Of a stretch of 7,710 bases of DNA, positions 1 through 6,308 are shown one piece after another. The stretch comes from an uncultured Eubacteriales bacterium (GTDB lineage Bacteria; Bacillota; Clostridia; Peptostreptococcales; Anaerovoracaceae): positions 1 to 7,710 of the forward strand of contig CACWYF010000143.1 of NCBI GenBank assembly GCA_902765035.1. Direction: 5' to 3'. The position numbers and the translations under genes are program-made. Each line of letters begins with the position of its first letter. The first letter of the stretch is position 1. Below the pieces are notes generated by a model, which ran no database searches, was not told the origin of the DNA, and saw only the letters and a list, made by a program, of their open reading frames with translations.

Positions 1-581
<581 letters not shown>

Positions 582-1172
582 TCAGTATCTTGTTGCAAGT
601 ATTTCCTGGATGACAGGCTCAAGAGCTCTTGCATCTACGCCGTTATAGTTATCCGCCGCTCTCTCATTGACCAGCAGATGAGTCTCTTCTCCGTATATCC
701 TCTTTGAGTCTATTAGGAACTTGTCGAACTGCGGTCTGTCAAGCATTCTGAGACTGGCCTGATCGATCCTGCCCGGAAGTATGTGGAAGGAACAGAAATC
801 GGGACTGCAGCCGCTCCTCTTCATGACCCTGTTGTAATAGTCCGGGTTCTCAGGGTTGCCGATGCCGACTCCGCAGACTATGATCTTCTTGCCGTCAAGA
901 CCGAAGTTGTTGTAGTTCTGCCACAGCATGTTAAGATTGCTGATGGCAGCATCCCTGATGGCGCCGACCCAGATCAGGTTGCGGTACAGTGATGTGTAGC
1001 CGAGCTGCTGCCTGTTGTATGACATCGCATCGGCACCGAGCCTGTCGATGAGCCACTGGGTGTACTGGTTGCAGCTTCCGTATCTGCCGCTTGCGACCAC
1101 CAGCGTATCCGGCCTTACGTTCTCTTCGTTTTCCGCACGCCTTCTATTTGCTGTCCTGTTGGGATTTCTCAT
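582..1172 (-). CDS. Flavodoxin-domain protein (Flavodoxin_5/HemG-like)
   Basis: A 196-residue protein that I read as a flavodoxin fold, which binds FMN and acts in electron transfer or as a quinone/porphyrinogen-type oxidoreductase. After a basic, polar N-terminal extension (1-22) come strand 1 and the FMN-phosphate loop (TLVVASGRYGSCNQY, 23-37), a second strand (LIWVGAIRDA, 66-75), a third strand (KKIIVCGVGIGN, 95-106), and an FHILPGRIDQASLRMLDR segment (129-146) that resembles the GG(I/L)xxSKL region of the Flavodoxin_5 family. No membrane segment is present. The start at 1172 is set by GGAGG at 1180-1184 (7-nt spacing), and only 15 nt separate it from the upstream membrane-protein gene, so the two are probably cotranscribed. 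The loop departs from the usual SKYGTTKKYA, so redox partner and substrate cannot be named. The fold call is fairly secure; the function is open. Confidence 0.65.
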   Translation of the reverse strand: MRNPNRTANRRRAENEENVRPDTLVVASGRYGSCNQYTQWLIDRLGADAMSYNRQQLGYTSLYRNLIWVGAIRDAAISNLNMLWQNYNNFGLDGKKIIVCGVGIGNPENPDYYNRVMKRSGCSPDFCSFHILPGRIDQASLRMLDRPQFDKFLIDSKRIYGEETHLLVNERAADNYNGVDARALEPVIQEILATRY

Positions 1173-1187
1173 TTGCAGGCCTCCGGT

Positions 1188-1808
1188 CTATTTGTTATAG
1201 ATGTGCTCGGCCGAGTACTTCTCACGAAGCTTGCCGTCACATTTTCTTACGTGCTTCTTATATGGCTGGAGCAGGTCGTCAAGATCATACTTATCGAAAG
1301 GTACGAGTGCATAGAACTCGGAAACCTTTTCCTCGGTCTCGTCCTTACGGGTCTGGATGTTGATGGTTGCGTCTCCCTCGATGAGGATGACACCGGATTC
1401 ATCGTCTCTGTAGATCTTCTTTATATCTTTATCGTGTATGTAATAAGTCCTGAGGGACATTCCCTTCTGATATACATAGTACACGGTATCGTCATCGGCC
1501 TCGAATCTGGCCATGTGAAAACCGTAGAAAGGCTGCTGCGAAATCTTTTTGCCCTGCCTTGCAGTCAGATATCCGGCAAGTGCAGTGATCCAGATGCTCA
1601 GATGGAGGGGAAGCTGGCTCAGCTTGGTGGTGCCATCCTTGACCTGCAGCATTACGAATACTATTATGCAGAAACCGATAGCAAGTACTATCCATGAGGC
1701 ATTCCTGTACTTGATGGAAGATTTCTCCGCATTCGACCATGCCTGCTTTCTTACGTTAAGTGTACTGAGGTCACCCTGGTATACATCATTGTCGGGATTG
1801 AGTTTCAT
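1188..1808 (-). CDS. Two-TM membrane protein of unknown function
   Basis: A 206-residue protein I cannot assign to a named family with confidence. It has a soluble N-terminus (1-37), two hydrophobic segments (about 38-55 and 68-84) joined by a short loop, and a C-terminal cytosolic-looking region (about 92-206) with alternating strands and charged turns. This layout recalls YcxB-like or PH-like bacterial membrane proteins, in which a two-TM hairpin precedes a beta-rich domain. AAGGAG lies 11 nt upstream of the ATG at 1806-1808, slightly long spacing but the only candidate. It is the first gene of a likely minus-strand operon with the flavodoxin-like gene. No clear sigma-A promoter was found upstream; a hairpin at 1857-1878 would lie in its 5' leader or promoter. 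Confidence 0.7.
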   Translation of the reverse strand: MKLNPDNDVYQGDLSTLNVRKQAWSNAEKSSIKYRNASWIVLAIGFCIIVFVMLQVKDGTTKLSQLPLHLSIWITALAGYLTARQGKKISQQPFYGFHMARFEADDDTVYYVYQKGMSLRTYYIHDKDIKKIYRDDESGVILIEGDATINIQTRKDETEEKVSEFYALVPFDKYDLDDLLQPYKKHVRKCDGKLREKYSAEHIYNK

Positions 1809-1856
1809 ATAGTAAAAAGCTCCTTAAATAATATGGAAGTTATCTGCATCTTTCAT

Positions 1857-1878
1857 TCTCCGGAACTGTTCCCGGAGA
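1857..1878 (-). promoter_or_regulatory. Hairpin/palindrome upstream of the two-TM gene
   Basis: Arms TCTCCGG (1857-1863) and CCGGAGA (1872-1878) are perfectly complementary. An alternative pairing uses the inner palindrome GGAAC-T-GTTCC (1862-1872). It sits about 50 nt upstream of the minus-strand start codon and has no U-run, so it is either an operator or a leader hairpin rather than a terminator. Confidence 0.4.
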
Positions 1879-1909
1879 GGTGCCATACAAAATGGATTTT
1901 ACCATAAAA

Positions 1910-1924
1910 GAGATAATAAATCTC
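1910..1924. repeat. Short inverted repeat GAGAT-N5-ATCTC
   Basis: Perfect 5-bp arms around an AATAA spacer inside the AT-rich divergent gap. It may be an operator near the promoter of the minus-strand two-TM gene, but arms this short can occur by chance. Confidence 0.25.
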
Positions 1925-1935
1925 ACATTTTGTGC

Positions 1936-1955
1936 AGATATATGTACATGTATCT
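1936..1955. promoter_or_regulatory. 20-bp near-perfect palindrome, candidate operator
   Basis: The sequence AGATAtATGTACATgTATCT reads the same on both strands except for one symmetric mismatch pair (lower case). With no loop, it fits a dimeric regulator site better than an RNA hairpin. It lies about 130 bp from both divergent start codons, roughly 130 bp upstream of the TSUP promoter -35 box. Confidence 0.4.
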
Positions 1956-2032
1956 ATTTCTGTAGAAATGTTAGTTTTTGTTGGAATGAGAATTTTTACC
2001 TGGTGTCGCTGCACAAAGTTAGCTTTAAATAA

Positions 2033-2068
2033 TTGTGATGATAAATATTTCACGCATTTTCATCACAA
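2033..2068. promoter_or_regulatory. Inverted repeat upstream of the TSUP promoter
   Basis: Perfect 9-bp arms TTGTGATGA (2033-2041) and TCATCACAA (2060-2068) are separated by 18 nt. The downstream arm ends 15 bp before the -35 box, the usual location for an activator site. A further CACAAAG at 2012-2018 repeats part of the downstream arm. The spacing does not fit a standard CRP/FNR box. Confidence 0.4.
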
Positions 2069-2083
2069 AGCCTTCACATTATA

Positions 2084-2111
2084 TTGACTTTGCATTCAGA
2101 AATGCTATAAT
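2084..2111 (+). promoter_or_regulatory. Sigma-A promoter of the TSUP exporter gene
   Basis: TTGACT (-35, 2084-2089) and TATAAT (-10, 2106-2111) are separated by 16 nt, with TGC directly before the -10 making it an extended -10. Transcription should start near 2118, leaving an ~80-nt leader before the start at 2201. It contains a small AGTCT/AGACT inverted repeat (2131-2151). Confidence 0.82.
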
Positions 2112-2200
2112 CAGGTATAACGTATTGTAAAGTCTAGTGTTATATAAGACTATGCAGCACTTATCTCATTATTAAGATTTGTTTTATGGGAGGTTTATTT

Positions 2201-3136
2201 ATGGGAATGTGGATTCTTAAAGGCATTTCACTTTTCGGTGTTATATTCATCGTAGTGCTCATGCTCAGAAAGCAGAAACAGATGGCAGGCAGCACAGAGA
2301 AAGACTCTGTTACAGGTCTGACTTTCAAGGAAACCTGGGATAAGGGTATGCAGCCGAAGAACCTTATTGCAACCCTCATCATCGGTGTTGTTGCTAACTT
2401 CTTCGACACACTGGGTATCGGATCATTCGCTCCGTCAACAACAATGTTCAAGCTGACCAAGTCCGTAGACGACGTACTGATCCCTGGTACACTGAACGTA
2501 GGAGACACCGTACCTGTATGTATCGAGGCTTTCCTGTTCTTCGACTTCGTTCCGGACATGGATCTTCTCACACTTGTATCCATGATCGTAGCTTCCATCG
2601 TTGGTGCCTACGTAATGGCTGGCATTGTATCCAAGTTCAACAGAAGAAAAGTTAGATACGCAATGTTCGTAGCTATGTTCATCCTCGCAACAGTAATGCT
2701 GATGAAATGGCTCGGAGTTGGCCCGTTCGGTGAGATCGGAACAGCTACAGGTCTGAGAGGCATCAAGCTGATCATCGCTATCGTTGTTAACTTCATCCTC
2801 GGCGGACTCATGTCCATCGGCGTTGGACTCTATGCACCGTGCATGGCTCTCTGCGTACTCCTCGGACTCGACACAGGCTGCGCATTCCCTGCTATGATGG
2901 GTTCCTGCGCATACCTGATGGCATTTGGTAACTCTCCAAAGTTCATCCAGGAAGGACGTTATGACCCTGTTGCTTGCTGGACACAGGCAATCGGCGGAGC
3001 TATAGGCGTATTCTGCGCATTCTTCATCGTAAAGAGTTTGGATCTGAGAACACTTACTCTCGTAGTAGTAATCGTATGCTACCTCACATCCTTCCTCTTC
3101 CTCCACGATGCTATCAAGAAGGGCGAGGCTATTTAA
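2201..3136 (+). CDS. TSUP (TauE/SafE) family anion exporter/permease
   Basis: A 311-residue integral membrane protein of the TSUP family, whose members move sulfite, sulfonates or other organosulfur anions across the cytoplasmic membrane. About eight or nine hydrophobic segments are visible (roughly 7-22, 53-75, 103-118, 121-143, 152-172, 187-211, 213-243, 259-279, 283-301). The internal two-fold repeat typical of the family shows as NFFDTLGIGSFAPS (66-79) and GGLMSIGVGLYAPC (201-214), both ending G-x-G-x-x-AP. The ATG at 2201 is chosen because GGGAGG lies seven bases before it; an in-frame ATG at 2186 overlaps that site. It has its own promoter and terminator, so it is monocistronic. The codons are strongly biased (GTA, ACA, TTC, CTC), suggesting good expression. 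The substrate cannot be read from sequence; no sulfur-metabolism gene is adjacent. Confidence 0.85.
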   Translation: MGMWILKGISLFGVIFIVVLMLRKQKQMAGSTEKDSVTGLTFKETWDKGMQPKNLIATLIIGVVANFFDTLGIGSFAPSTTMFKLTKSVDDVLIPGTLNVGDTVPVCIEAFLFFDFVPDMDLLTLVSMIVASIVGAYVMAGIVSKFNRRKVRYAMFVAMFILATVMLMKWLGVGPFGEIGTATGLRGIKLIIAIVVNFILGGLMSIGVGLYAPCMALCVLLGLDTGCAFPAMMGSCAYLMAFGNSPKFIQEGRYDPVACWTQAIGGAIGVFCAFFIVKSLDLRTLTLVVVIVCYLTSFLFLHDAIKKGEAI

Positions 3137-3178
3137 TCGGATGCACGTATGCATTGGATAACAGAATCTAATTAAAAG

Positions 3179-3214
3179 AATACTGGCGGGGCTATTACCC
3201 GCCGGTATTTTTTT
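3179..3214 (+). terminator. Intrinsic terminator of the TSUP gene
   Basis: A 12-bp stem with one G-U pair (arms 3179-3190 and 3198-3209, core GGCGGG/CCCGCC), a 7-nt loop and a run of seven T (3208-3214), 43 nt after the stop codon. Confidence 0.92.
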
Positions 3215-3222
3215 CAAAAAGA

Positions 3223-3253
3223 TGTGTCAACAGGGACGGTCCTTTTTGACACA
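3223..3253. repeat. REP-like palindromic element (GGGACGGTCC core)
   Basis: TGTGTCAA (3223-3230) and TTGACACA (3246-3253) form perfect 8-bp arms around AGGGACGGTCCTTT, which itself contains GGAC-G-GTCC. From memory, dispersed palindromes with this GTCA...GGGACGGT(T/C)C...TGAC form recur in many Bacillota genomes and are linked to Y1 REP-associated tyrosine transposases (RAYTs). No transposase is in this window. The element abuts the TSUP terminator and precedes the damaged LysR gene. A second TGACACA-like half-copy follows at 3259-3266. Confidence 0.7.
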
Positions 3254-3289
3254 CTCGCTGACACATTACACAGAAAAAGAAGGTGCAAA

Positions 3290-4110
3290 ATGGATGTTCT
3301 CAAATGCAAAGCGTTCGTTTCATCTGTAGATGAGGGGAGCTTCACGCAATGGAGGCTGAGTTCGGTTTTTCACTGCTCACAAGAAAGAGCAACGGCGTTG
3401 TTCTCACGCGTGAGGGTGAGTCCATCTATCCTATCGCTGTGGAGTATATAGAGAAGGAAGCCGAGATATACAAGGCTGCCACTGAGCTCTCGGGCATGTA
3501 CAAGGGCAATGTTATGATCGCTACATTCGCCAGCATCGCCGCTCATACACTCCCGGGCATTATCAAGGCGTTCACCGACCTTCATCCGTCGATCAACATC
3601 CAGATCGAGGAGACGACCAAGAACAGAATAGAGAAGATGGTCGCTTCAGGCAAAGCGGACCTCGCATTCTGCTCGAGACTTTCCAATCAGTCGTATGAGT
3701 GGATCCCGTTTGCAGAGGACCGTATGGTAGCTGTGCTGCCTAAGGATCACCCGCTGGCAGGGGCTGATGCTTATCCGATAAAGAACTGCAAAAAGGAAGA
3801 CATCATCATGCCGAGTGAAGGTGATGATGCAGATGTCAGGGAACTCTTCAAGAGGCACGGAATCGTTCCTAACATAAGGCTGACAACACTTGAGAATTAT
3901 ACAGCCATCAACATGGTTGAGAAGGGTCTCGGCATTGCTGTCATGAACGACGGCATCACAAGATACTGGCAGACAGATACAGTGATGCTGCCTATCGACC
4001 CGCCGTCCAGACTCGAGCTGGGAATCACTCTTCCTGACCTCGAGAGCGCGGCACCTGCAGTCAAGGAGTTCGTGACCTTCGCCGCCGAGCGCCTGCACAC
4101 ACACATTTAG
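3290..4110 (+). pseudogene. LysR-type regulator missing its helix-turn-helix (frameshifted by deletion)
   Basis: The ATG at 3290 opens MDVLKCKAFVSSVDEGSFT, the standard first helix of a LysR-family DNA-binding domain. After SFT the frame moves onto unrelated codons, and the family sequence resumes in another frame at 3349 with EAEFGFSLLTRKSNGVVLTREGE, normally the segment just after the recognition helix. In typical family members about 19 residues lie between these points; the frame change and the retained bases fit a loss of about 55 bp (congruent to 1 mod 3). The effector-binding domain is intact to the stop at 4108-4110. A truncated 253-residue protein could start at the ATG at 3349, as GGGGAG lies 9 nt before it, but it could not bind DNA in the normal way. 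Original targets are unknown; a dominant-negative or ligand-binding role for the remnant is possible. Confidence 0.8.
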
Positions 4111-4164
4111 AAAACAAAGTGTCGCATGCGAAGCGACCTTCATAACCTCCGGTTTTGCTATTCT

Positions 4165-4208
4165 GTGACTGTAAAGAAAAGCAGTCACGCGGGAGACTCA
4201 CAGGAGTC
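4165..4208 (+). promoter_or_regulatory. Two tandem hairpins in the VWA gene leader
   Basis: GTGACTG (4165-4171) pairs with CAGTCAC (4182-4188) across a 10-nt A-rich loop. GACTC (4195-4199) pairs with GAGTC (4204-4208). A perfect 10-bp palindrome TCGCATGCGA (4122-4131) lies further upstream. They end about 20 nt before the VWA ribosome site. No U-run follows, so they are not terminators, and they match no riboswitch class that I recognise. No confident promoter was found in the 132-nt gap. Confidence 0.35.
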
Positions 4209-4242
4209 ACCTGCAGGAATAACAGAACAGGAGGTATTTATT

Positions 4243-4917
4243 ATGAAAAAAGGACTTACGGAACTCGTCATGATACTCGACAGAAGCGGATCGATGACAG
4301 GGCTCGAGAGCGATACCATCGGCGGATTCAACAGCATGATCGAAAAGCAGAAGAAGGAAGACGGTGAGGCATATGTCTCGGTAGTTCTCTTCGATGACCG
4401 CAGTGATGTCATTTACGACAGGGTGCCGGTCGAAAAGGTGGAACCGATGACAGACAGGCAGTACTATGTGCGCGGCTGCACGGCTCTCCTCGATGCAGTG
4501 GGCAGTGCTATCCATCACATCGGTAATGTCCACAAATATGCTAGGGAAGAGGACGTGCCTGAGAAGACCATCTTCGTCATAACGACCGACGGAATGGAGA
4601 ACGCGAGCCGCATGTATGACTATGACAGAGTGCGCCGCATGATCGAGAGACAGAAGGAAGTATACAACTGGGAGTTCATCTTCCTCGGAGCCAACATCGA
4701 CGCAGCGGCAGAGGCGGCCAGAATCGGGATCCGCGCATCCCGTGCAGCAAGGTACAACTGTGACGGAGAGGGCACGGCTCTGAACTACTCTGTAGTATCC
4801 GAGACTGTATCTGCACTCAGGATGTGCGACACCATGGAAATGGATGCGGTGTTTGAGGAGAAGGACGCACTCGGAGCGATCAGGAAGGACTATAAGAAAA
4901 GAGGCAGACGCAGATAA
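4243..4917 (+). CDS. Cytosolic von Willebrand factor A (VWA) domain protein
   Basis: A 224-residue protein made almost wholly of one VWA domain, which binds a divalent metal and serves as a protein-interaction platform. The metal-ion-dependent adhesion site is intact: DRSGSM (D13, S15, S17), T80 in GCTALLDA, and D116 in TTDGMEN. A Rossmann-like strand order is seen (ELVMILDRS, AYVSVVLFDD, KTIFVITTDG, EFIFLGANID at 144-153). The C-terminus is very basic (DYKKRGRRR). There is no signal peptide or TM segment, so it is cytosolic. ATG 4243 is preferred because GGAGG lies 8 nt upstream; the frame is open earlier but without a ribosome site. Stand-alone VWA proteins of this size occur in the tellurite/stress (TerY-like) family, but no Ter partner is present here. 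The next gene, on the same strand, is a macro-domain protein. Confidence 0.85.
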   Translation: MKKGLTELVMILDRSGSMTGLESDTIGGFNSMIEKQKKEDGEAYVSVVLFDDRSDVIYDRVPVEKVEPMTDRQYYVRGCTALLDAVGSAIHHIGNVHKYAREEDVPEKTIFVITTDGMENASRMYDYDRVRRMIERQKEVYNWEFIFLGANIDAAAEAARIGIRASRAARYNCDGEGTALNYSVVSETVSALRMCDTMEMDAVFEEKDALGAIRKDYKKRGRRR

Positions 4918-4927
4918 TCCGGCGGTA

Positions 4928-4945
4928 GGATGTGCAGGATGTGCA
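4928..4945. repeat. Tandem duplication GGATGTGCA x2
   Basis: Two exact 9-bp copies lie head to tail just after the VWA stop codon. Probably a slippage product without function. Confidence 0.4.
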
Positions 4946-4977
4946 GATAACGAGTGCCGGATCCAGGCTGTCAAAAT

Positions 4978-5004
4978 GCACCGGATCGAAAAGCGGTCCG
5001 GTGC
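4978..5004 (+). terminator. Hairpin between VWA and macro genes, weak terminator
   Basis: GCACCGGA (4978-4985) and TCCGGTGC (4997-5004) form a perfect GC-rich 8-bp stem with an 11-nt loop. The sequence after it (TTATATTCTG) is only partly T-rich, so termination may be partial and read-through into the macro gene is possible. Confidence 0.5.
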
Positions 5005-5023
5005 TTATATTCTGCGGACCCGT

Positions 5024-5031
5024 GGTATACT
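5024..5031 (+). promoter_or_regulatory. Candidate extended -10 promoter of the macro-domain gene
   Basis: TGGTATACT supplies an extended -10 (TGN plus TATACT, 5026-5031). There is only a weak -35 near 5003-5008 (GCTTAT), as is allowed for extended -10 promoters. Transcription would begin near 5038, ~23 nt before the start codon. Confidence 0.45.
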
Positions 5032-5060
5032 GATAAAGAAGACAGAAAGGAGGGCAGAGC

Positions 5061-6239
5061 ATGCCGCTTTCAATAATAAGAAATGACATTACGAGAGTTA
5101 AAGCTGATGCGATCGTCAACACGGCGAATCCTGATGTGGCGGTCGGCGAGGGAACTGACTATGCTGTCTATAAGGCGGCGGGTCTCGACAAGCTGCTTGC
5201 AGAGCGGGCTAAGATCGGTACGATGAGACCCGGCCAGGCAGCAGTGACGCCTGCTTTTGCCCTCGATGCAAAATACATAATCCACACGGTCGGTCCGGCA
5301 TGGCGGGGCGGGACATACGGTGAGCGCGAAACAGTCGCTGAATGCTACAGGAACTGCCTGGAAAAGGCTGCGTATCTTGAGTGCGGTTCTGTCGCTTTTC
5401 CTCTGCTGTCCACCGGGACATACGGATTCCCGAAGGATGAAGCCCTGGATATAGCCATAAACGAGATATCCCGGTTCCTTGACGATCATGAGATGGATGT
5501 CACCCTTGTCGTGTATGACAGAGAGTCTTTCGCACTGTCATCGGAGCTGTTCGAGGATGTCAGGTCGTATATAAGCGATGCGGAGGCAATAAGAAGCATG
5601 CCGTTTGCTGCACCCGGTGAGCCCCTGGATGCGTCCTTCTATACCGAAGAGGAGGAGATGCTGCTGGCATCAGAAGCGCGTGGCGTCGCACCGAAGCGAA
5701 GCAGGAGGGTGCTTGGGAGCCTGCGCAGAGCAGGAAGAAGAGATAATAAAGCAGAAAGATTCCTTAAAGCTGAAGAAATTGACGCGGAATCTGAGGTTGT
5801 GGAGAGATCTACCGGAGCTCTGTATTCGGAATCTGAGCTGTCAGACGCAATTGATGGGGCTGCCGGAAACAAGACGCTTGAGGAGCTCATCAGGAGCAAG
5901 GACGAATCCTTCCAGCAGAAGCTCCTGCATCTCATAGACGCGAGCGGGATGACTGACCCGGAGGTATATAAGAAGGCCAACATTGACAGGAAGCTGTTCT
6001 CCAAGATCAGGAGCAATGAGCAGTACAAACCGACCAAGAAGACCGCGGTAGCTTTTGCCTTTGCCCTTGGTCTCAACCTTGATCAGACGGCGGATCTTCT
6101 CAGGAGCGCAGGGATGTCTCTTTCGCAGAGCAGCACTTTTGACATTATCATCCAGTACTGCCTTGAGCGCGGAATAACCAATATCCACGAAGTCAACTGC
6201 ATACTGTTCGAATTCGATCAGATGCTGCTGGGAGCATAA
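5061..6239 (+). CDS. Macro-domain protein with C-terminal helical (HTH-like) domain
   Basis: A 392-residue cytosolic protein. Residues 1-170 are a macro domain, a fold that binds ADP-ribose and often removes it or O-acetyl-ADP-ribose from targets. Motifs are VNTAN (19-23), GEGTDYAVY (29-37, keeping an Asp where MacroD enzymes have GGGGVDGAI), HTVGP (75-79) and FPLLSTGTYGFP (113-124). Residues 175-280 form an acidic/basic low-complexity linker, with an arginine-rich patch at 212-227. Residues 283-392 form a helical domain with IDRKLFSKIRS (308-318) followed by ALGLNLDQTADLLRSAG; from memory this unit recurs behind macro domains in Clostridia, and it looks like an XRE-like helix-turn-helix. Whether it binds DNA, RNA or protein is unknown. 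GGAGG lies 7 nt before the ATG. The VWA gene is upstream. Catalytic activity is plausible but not proven, because the canonical glycine loop is altered. Confidence 0.88.
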   Translation: MPLSIIRNDITRVKADAIVNTANPDVAVGEGTDYAVYKAAGLDKLLAERAKIGTMRPGQAAVTPAFALDAKYIIHTVGPAWRGGTYGERETVAECYRNCLEKAAYLECGSVAFPLLSTGTYGFPKDEALDIAINEISRFLDDHEMDVTLVVYDRESFALSSELFEDVRSYISDAEAIRSMPFAAPGEPLDASFYTEEEEMLLASEARGVAPKRSRRVLGSLRRAGRRDNKAERFLKAEEIDAESEVVERSTGALYSESELSDAIDGAAGNKTLEELIRSKDESFQQKLLHLIDASGMTDPEVYKKANIDRKLFSKIRSNEQYKPTKKTAVAFAFALGLNLDQTADLLRSAGMSLSQSSTFDIIIQYCLERGITNIHEVNCILFEFDQMLLGA

Positions 6240-6243
6240 GAAA

Positions 6244-6289
6244 ACCCCTTTTGCCTGACTTGTCAAAGCCCGGTGAAAGGGGTCATTTT
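6244..6289. terminator. Bidirectional terminator between convergent genes
   Basis: ACCCCTTT (6244-6251) pairs with AAAGGGGT (6276-6283). TTTT follows at 6286-6289 on the plus strand, and the A-run at 6241-6244 gives a U-run on the minus strand. The loop is long (24 nt). It ends both the macro gene (stop at 6239) and the minus-strand membrane-protein gene (stop at 6309). Confidence 0.75.
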
Positions 6290-6308
6290 CATAATGTGCC
6301 GGAGGAGA

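Noticed and set aside
2034..2054. CRP-like TGTGA...TCACG site
   Set aside because: The gap between half-sites is 11 nt rather than 6, so the longer 9-bp inverted repeat is the better description.
2435..3217. 260-codon open frame on the minus strand opposite the TSUP gene
   Set aside because: The composition is implausible (Cys-, Tyr- and Glu-rich), there is no ribosome site, and it is fully explained by codon bias of the real gene on the other strand.
3224..3451. Possible 75-residue protein starting in the REP-like element
   Set aside because: Its first part is the palindrome read as codons, its middle is the true LysR N-terminus, and its end is out-of-frame LysR sequence; there is no ribosome site at its start.
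4121..4137. Terminator for the LysR remnant (GTCGC/GCGAC)
   Set aside because: The stem has only 5 bp and no T-run follows.
5070..5489. Minus-strand frame opposite the macro domain
   Set aside because: It has no family resemblance or ribosome site and lies wholly within a well-supported gene.
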